DNA of 64,000 bases, taken from the NCBI GenBank assembly GCA_903789535.1, contig CAIFES010000002.1:124001-188000 (forward strand), in the 5' to 3' direction. Source of the DNA: an uncultured Aeriscardovia sp. (GTDB taxonomy: Bacteria > Actinomycetota > Actinomycetes > Actinomycetales > Bifidobacteriaceae). The translations under genes and the position numbers were made by a program. Position 1 is the stretch's first letter. The number at the start of each line of letters is the position of its first letter. Of this stretch, positions 59,077 through 64,000 are shown in pieces. The notes beneath the pieces are model-generated. The model searched no databases, was not told the origin of the DNA, and worked only from the letters and a program-made list of their open reading frames with translations.

Positions 59077-61647
59077 ATGCGCACTGTCTGGAGAATCTAC
59101 ACGCGCGATCTGCGGCGCGCCTTCAGCAACTTCGCCATGATCGTCTTCACGTGCGCCCTCGTCATCCTCCCCGGCCTCTATGCCTGGTTCAACATCGCCG
59201 CGGCCATGGACCCGTACGGCAACACCAGCAAGATGGCCATCGCCGTCGCCAACGACGACAAGCCCGTCACCCTCACCCTCTCCGGCAAGAAGACCCGGCT
59301 GGACGTCGGTGACGAGATCATCAGTAATCTCAAGAAGAACCACCAGCTCGGCTGGACGTTCGTCAGCCACAAAAATGCCCTCGAGGGCGTGCGCTCCGGC
59401 AAATACTGGGCGGCGATCGTCGTCCCCGAGGATTTCTCCTCCACGCTCGCCTCACTGACCAATTTCACCGAGCCGGGAGCCAGACTCGAGCATCCGAAAC
59501 TGGATTATTACGTCAACGAGAAGCTCTCCGGCATCGCGCCGAAGATCACTGACAGCGGGGCGACGACCCTCGACCGCACGATCAACGAGACCGTGGTCAG
59601 GACCGCGTCGACCAGCGTCGTCTCCGCGCTCAAGAAGAGCGCCGGCTCGCTCATGGACCAGGCCGGCTCGACCGCGGACTCCTCCGCCCGCTCCGTCACC
59701 GAGGCGGCACAGGGCCTCGGTGAGGTGCGTGACGGCCTCTCCGACCTCTCCTCCTCCCTCTCCGACGCCTCGGCCTCCACACGCCAGGCGGTCTCCCGGC
59801 TCGAGGCGACCAAGAGGCGCTCGACGGACCTCTCCACCCGCATCGGCCGCGCGAACGGCCAGATCCCGGTGCTGCAACAGTCAGTCGTCAGTCTCTCCTC
59901 CCGGCTCCCGGCGGCCATCTCGACCGGCACCTCGGCGATCGACGAGGCGTCCACCGCGGCGACCGGCATCTCGAACAACGCCACCACCGCCCTCAACAGC
60001 GCCGTCGACCAGGCCTCCTCCGCCCTCTCCACCGCCGATACCGCGCTCGGCCAGGCGAACGCCGCGCTCGACCAGCTCCGCTCCCTCTCCCGGCAGCTGC
60101 GCGATCAGGGCCAGACGCAGGCCGCCGATGTGCTCGACCGGGTGATCCGCACATTGGGCTCCCAGACGAGCGATACGGGCAATCTCATCTCCTCGCTGCA
60201 GACCTCGACCGGCCAGGCCCGGACAGCCGTCTCCGACCTTCGACGACTGACCGGCACGTTGCAGGACACGGTCTCCGACTCCGCCTCCACGGCGAACTCG
60301 CTCGCCTCCCGGGCGGCCACGACCGGCAGCACCACGGCGCTCACCGCGCTCAATTCCGCCTCCACCGCCGCCCAGTCCGCGCAGGACGGGCTCTCCACGG
60401 TCAACACGGCTATCGGTCAGGCCCAGACCACCCTCGGCCAGCTCGGCAAGACCCTGACAGACCTCTCCGGCACCGTCTCGGACACCGGGGATGAGCTCAG
60501 CAGCGTCGAGAAGGCCCTCGAGACCACGGCAACCGACATCGCCGCCCTCAACAGCGCGGAAAACGTGGCGGAGCTGCGCCGCCTGCTGCGGTTCAACTCC
60601 TCGAGCGTGGCCGACTTCATCGCCTCCCCCACGCAGATCACCACGCGCGCGGTCTACTCGGTCCCGCAATACGGCGCCGCGATGACCCCGCTCTATTCGA
60701 ACGTCGCCCTGTGGATGGGCTCGCTGATGCTCGCGATCATGATCCGCGTCGAGGTGGATGCCACCGGCATCGGCAGGATCCGGCGCTGGCAGGGCTATCT
60801 CGGCCGCTATCTGCTCTTCGGCACCATCGCGATCCTGCAGGGCATCGTCATCACGGCCGGCGACCTCGTCACCGGCATCAAGGTGGTCAACATCCCCGCC
60901 TTCCTGTTCTCCGGCATCGTGCAGGGCTTCGTCTACTCCTCGATCGTCTACGCGCTGACCGTCTGCTTCCAGCACATCGGCAAAGCCATCGCGATCCTGC
61001 TGATCATCATGCAGATCCCGGGCTCGGCGGGCGTCTACCCGATCGAGATGATGCCGCAGTTCTACCAGGATCTGCGCCCGTGGCTGCCGTGGACATACGG
61101 CATCTCGCTCATGCGCGAGGCGATCGGCGGCATGTACCGGCTCACCTACGGCCATGACATCCTGATCCTGCTCGTCTACTCCGCGTTCGCGTTCTTCTTC
61201 GGCCTCGTCCTCCGCGGCCCGATGGCGAACCTGAACCTGCTCATGGACGAGCGGCTCTCCCAGACCGACTTCTTCAACACGGAGAACGGTGTCGATCTGC
61301 CGAAGCCCCGCGTCCGCCTGACGACCGTGGTCCGCGCGCTGATCGGCCGGCCGGAATGGCGGCAGAGGGTGGTCCGCCGCGCCGTCGCCTTCGACAAGGC
61401 GTACCCGAAGCTCATCCGGGCGGCGGCCGTGGTCACGATCCTCGTGCCGTTCCTGCCGTTCGCCTTCATCGCGAGCCCGAACGAGAAGCTCGCGACGATG
61501 GGCCTGTGGGTGGTCGTCATCCTCCTCGCGGTGGCGTTCGTCGTCATCATCGAATACGTCCACCGCTCGCTCGGGCGCGAGGTCGGCCTCTCCCGCCTCT
61601 CCCCCGAACAATTGCAAGCCTTGATGAGCGAGAAGGAGGGCCGCTGA
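59077..61647 (+). CDS. YhgE/Pip-family membrane protein (first of two)
   Basis: An 856-residue protein of the phage-infection-protein (Pip/YhgE) family. After the N-terminal cytoplasmic segment, one helix (FAMIVFTCALVILPGLYAWF) leads into NIAAAMDPYGNTSKMAIAVA, the family signature. A long extracellular region follows (about residues 45-540), full of Ala/Ser/Thr/Gln helices with repeating small residues, consistent with a coiled coil. Five or six membrane helices close the C-terminus (from about residue 545), with an ABC-2 permease-like arrangement. Lactococcal Pip is a phage receptor component; function in actinobacteria is unproven. GGGAGG lies upstream of the ATG. The stop overlaps the next start. 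Confidence 0.9.
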   Translation: MRTVWRIYTRDLRRAFSNFAMIVFTCALVILPGLYAWFNIAAAMDPYGNTSKMAIAVANDDKPVTLTLSGKKTRLDVGDEIISNLKKNHQLGWTFVSHKNALEGVRSGKYWAAIVVPEDFSSTLASLTNFTEPGARLEHPKLDYYVNEKLSGIAPKITDSGATTLDRTINETVVRTASTSVVSALKKSAGSLMDQAGSTADSSARSVTEAAQGLGEVRDGLSDLSSSLSDASASTRQAVSRLEATKRRSTDLSTRIGRANGQIPVLQQSVVSLSSRLPAAISTGTSAIDEASTAATGISNNATTALNSAVDQASSALSTADTALGQANAALDQLRSLSRQLRDQGQTQAADVLDRVIRTLGSQTSDTGNLISSLQTSTGQARTAVSDLRRLTGTLQDTVSDSASTANSLASRAATTGSTTALTALNSASTAAQSAQDGLSTVNTAIGQAQTTLGQLGKTLTDLSGTVSDTGDELSSVEKALETTATDIAALNSAENVAELRRLLRFNSSSVADFIASPTQITTRAVYSVPQYGAAMTPLYSNVALWMGSLMLAIMIRVEVDATGIGRIRRWQGYLGRYLLFGTIAILQGIVITAGDLVTGIKVVNIPAFLFSGIVQGFVYSSIVYALTVCFQHIGKAIAILLIIMQIPGSAGVYPIEMMPQFYQDLRPWLPWTYGISLMREAIGGMYRLTYGHDILILLVYSAFAFFFGLVLRGPMANLNLLMDERLSQTDFFNTENGVDLPKPRVRLTTVVRALIGRPEWRQRVVRRAVAFDKAYPKLIRAAAVVTILVPFLPFAFIASPNEKLATMGLWVVVILLAVAFVVIIEYVHRSLGREVGLSRLSPEQLQALMSEKEGR

Positions 61648-64000
61648 TGAGCACCCCGCGTCACGCACAGGAACCGGAGAATTCCCAGCCCTCCCTGCAC
61701 GAGAGCCTCGCCCAGAGACGCGCCGCGGTGGCGGCGGATCTCAAGAAGCTCGCCGACGAGACCAATGACCGCGCCGGCAACGCCTGGCAGCGCTTCATCC
61801 GCCAGCCGTGGACGAACCCGTGGCGCATCTTCGCGCGGGACGTCCGCTCGATCTGCACGAACGTCGTCGGCCTCATCATGGCCATTGGCCTGATCATCAT
61901 CCCGTCGTTCTACGCGTGGTTCAACATCGCCGGCGCCTGGAACATCTACGACAACACGGGCGGGCTCAAAGTCGCCGTCGCCAACCAGGACAAGGGCTAC
62001 CAGTCCGACCTGCTGCCGATGAGGGTCAACGTCGGCTCGCAGCTCGTCGACCAGCTCCGCGCCAACAAACAGCTCGGCTGGACCTTCGTCTCCCGCGCCG
62101 ATGCGATCGAAGGCGTGCATTCGGGTGTGTATTACGCGGCCATCGTGATTCCGAAGAGCTTCTCATCCGACATGATGACCTTCTTCAGCCCGACCGTGCG
62201 CAAGGCGAAGATCGTCTATTACGAGAACCAGAAGGAGAACCCGATCGCCCCGAAGGTGACCGGGCAGGGCGCCAGCACGATCAGCGCCGAGGTCAACTCC
62301 ACCTTCACCTCGACCGTCACCTCCGTCGCGCTCGACGTGGCGACCACCCTCGGCAAGTTCATGGATTCGCCGAGGACCAGGACCGCGATGAGCTCGTTCA
62401 TCCAGAACATGAATGATCTCGCCTCGACGACCAGATCCAGCGCGAATCTCGTGGGCTCCTACTCCTCCATCATCTCGACGGCGGGCGATGTGGTCTCCTC
62501 CGCGGGCGCGGCCCTGCCGGCCTCCTCCTCGCTGACGTCACAGGCCTCGCGGGCGACCTCCGGGGCTCGCCGGGACGCCTCAAAAGCGAAGACGTCACTG
62601 GACTCCGTCGCCGCGGCGCTCTCCTCGGCGGCAAATCAGAGCGAGAGCGCGACCAGAAACATCTCCGGCCAGGTCGACAAGCTCTTCGACGACGCCTCGT
62701 CATCCGTCTCCACCAGCGCCTCGCGCCTCGACGCGTTCGCCGCGCAGACGCATGATCTGGCAACGAGCAATCGCACGCTCCAGAGCTCGGTGGATGATTC
62801 CGCGACCCAGATCGGCTCGCTGCTCGCCGCGTTCGACCAGCGGCACCCGACCATCCCGTCCGGCCCCGCCGGCGCCGCTCTGCGCGCCACCCGCGCGGCC
62901 CTCGTCTCCGCACAAACCGCGCTCACCACGTTCTCCGGCGATCTGGGCAGGGCGGCGACCAGCCTCGACCAGGCCGGCACACAGCTCAGTGACACGGCCG
63001 CCTCGGCCCGCAACGGCATCGCGGGCACCGCGCAGACGAGGAAGAGCGTGACGGGCAAGCTCTCGTCCGCCGCCTCGCAGCTGCATTCGTTGGCGACCGA
63101 GTCTTCCGACACCCTCAATTCCAGCCTCAAAGCCGTCTCCGGCTCGCTCGACCCTGTTCTCAGCGGCGCGGTCGATGTGGCCCGGGACGCCGACCGGACG
63201 ATCGGCGGTCTCTCCTCGTCGACGGATAAGGCCGCGAAGGGGCTCAAGGACGCCGGCTCGCGCCTCTCGAAGACCCAGAAGCGTCTGGGCGATGCGTCAC
63301 AGTCCCTCTCGGACTTCTCCGCCAGGCTCTCCGACGCGGTCAACTCCGGCGACGCGAAGAAGATCTCCGAGGTGACCCGTTCCAACGGGAGCAAGATCGC
63401 CAGTCTCATCGCCGCGCCGATCTCCGTTGACCGTCACGCGGTCTTCCCGGTCGCCACGTTCGGCATGCAGATGACGCCGTTCTACGGGATTCTCGCTGTC
63501 TGGGTCGGCTCGACCCTGCTGGCCGTGGCGGTCACGCCGGAGCTCAGCGAGAGGAAGCGCCGCGGTCTGCGCAAACTCACCCAGCATCAGATTTATTGGG
63601 GACGCCAGCTCGCGTTCTCGACGATCGCGCTGCTCCAGGGGACGTTCATGGGCCTCGGTCTGCTGTTCTTCCTCCACGTCCAGGCGGTCCATCCGTGGCT
63701 GTTCATGGTGACGATGTGGGGAACGGCGCTCACGTTCAGCATCATCATGTACTCGCTCGATTACTCGATGGGCGCGATCGGAAAGGCCATCTGCCTCATC
63801 CTGCTGGTCGTCCAGATCTCCGGGTCGAACGGCATGTACCCGGTGGTGCTGATGCCGCGGTTCTTCAGCGCGGTGATGCCGTTCCTGCCGGCGTCGCACG
63901 CGATGAATGCGCTACGCGCCTGCATCGGCGGGTTCTATGGCATGGAGTGGTACGCGGACATGGGCAAGCTCCTCGTGTTCATCGTGCCGATGCTGATCAT
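61647..64000 (+). CDS. YhgE/Pip-family membrane protein (second of two), cut by the window end
   Basis: A paralogue of the preceding gene, starting with ATG 61647 that overlaps the upstream stop (TGATG) after AAGGAGGG. 784 codons are visible and the frame is still open at base 64000. An N-terminal cytoplasmic stretch of about 60 residues is longer than in the first copy. Then come IMAIGLIIIPSFYAWFNIAG and AWNIYDNTGGLKVAVANQDK, the family signature, and a long A/S/T-rich extracellular region with predicted coiled coil. The C-terminal membrane helices (FGMQMTPFYGILAVWVGSTL and AICLILLVVQISGSNGMYPV) run to the window edge. The two proteins may form a heteromer. Confidence 0.9.
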   Translation, partial: MSTPRHAQEPENSQPSLHESLAQRRAAVAADLKKLADETNDRAGNAWQRFIRQPWTNPWRIFARDVRSICTNVVGLIMAIGLIIIPSFYAWFNIAGAWNIYDNTGGLKVAVANQDKGYQSDLLPMRVNVGSQLVDQLRANKQLGWTFVSRADAIEGVHSGVYYAAIVIPKSFSSDMMTFFSPTVRKAKIVYYENQKENPIAPKVTGQGASTISAEVNSTFTSTVTSVALDVATTLGKFMDSPRTRTAMSSFIQNMNDLASTTRSSANLVGSYSSIISTAGDVVSSAGAALPASSSLTSQASRATSGARRDASKAKTSLDSVAAALSSAANQSESATRNISGQVDKLFDDASSSVSTSASRLDAFAAQTHDLATSNRTLQSSVDDSATQIGSLLAAFDQRHPTIPSGPAGAALRATRAALVSAQTALTTFSGDLGRAATSLDQAGTQLSDTAASARNGIAGTAQTRKSVTGKLSSAASQLHSLATESSDTLNSSLKAVSGSLDPVLSGAVDVARDADRTIGGLSSSTDKAAKGLKDAGSRLSKTQKRLGDASQSLSDFSARLSDAVNSGDAKKISEVTRSNGSKIASLIAAPISVDRHAVFPVATFGMQMTPFYGILAVWVGSTLLAVAVTPELSERKRRGLRKLTQHQIYWGRQLAFSTIALLQGTFMGLGLLFFLHVQAVHPWLFMVTMWGTALTFSIIMYSLDYSMGAIGKAICLILLVVQISGSNGMYPVVLMPRFFSAVMPFLPASHAMNALRACIGGFYGMEWYADMGKLLVFIVPMLI

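Overview
The window reads as a chromosome segment of a high-GC actinobacterium of the Bifidobacteriaceae, most likely Bifidobacterium. The basis is the high GC at third codon positions, the many glycoside hydrolases with sugar ABC importers, a raffinose-type alpha-galactoside locus, and a tRNA gene without encoded CCA. A perfect 16-bp ParB site (parS) at 11645 suggests the region lies in the origin half of the chromosome. The species call is inference; no database search was possible.

Layout. 1-8637: end of polyphosphate kinase, a Nudix plus histidine-phosphatase fusion, a peptide ABC importer operon (two permeases, lipoprotein, fused double ATPase) and an unknown protein. 8638-11660: 21-bp repeats, a compact structured RNA candidate, small unknown genes, an FMN reductase, tRNA-Lys, a GNAT acetyltransferase and parS. 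11750-17600: L31 type B with a leader hairpin, a sugar O-acetyltransferase, a GH27 enzyme, an SRAP protein, a small unknown and a LacI regulator with a cluster of ACGAT/ATCGT half-sites. 17586-21000: two convergent amino-acid permeases. 21114-27622: a GH78 rhamnosidase translationally coupled to an AAA/DUF4143 ATPase, a YhbY RNA-binding protein and a second DUF4143 ATPase. Both ATPase genes are preceded by repeat arrays with a 23-bp period. 27640-32300: a two-gene ABC exporter-like pair and a GH13 alpha-glucosidase with an operator. 32337-39563: small membrane protein, HipBA module, lipoproteins, a third amino-acid permease and a PIN-toxin/HTH-antitoxin module. 39750-47405: raffinose/melibiose-type locus with two permeases, binding protein, ROK regulator and GH36 alpha-galactosidase.

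47900-57700 is a defence island with lower GC than its flanks. A four-gene minus-strand operon (MORC-like GHKL ATPase, Z1-domain P-loop protein, PD-(D/E)XK/DUF4420 protein, AIPR protein) converges on a plus-strand DNA cytosine-5 methyltransferase. The methyltransferase is preceded by a candidate small RNA with its own terminator. This gene set matches a MORC-containing restriction-modification-like system predicted by comparative genomics; its mechanism is largely untested. The window ends with an aldo/keto reductase and two overlapping YhgE/Pip membrane proteins, the second cut by the window edge.

A recurring theme is short degenerate tandem repeats in intergenic DNA. Unit lengths are 9, 13, 14, 15, 21, 23 and 30 bp, each unique to its locus except the 23-bp period shared by the two DUF4143 loci. 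Several repeats lie at convergent gene ends and overlap stop codons.
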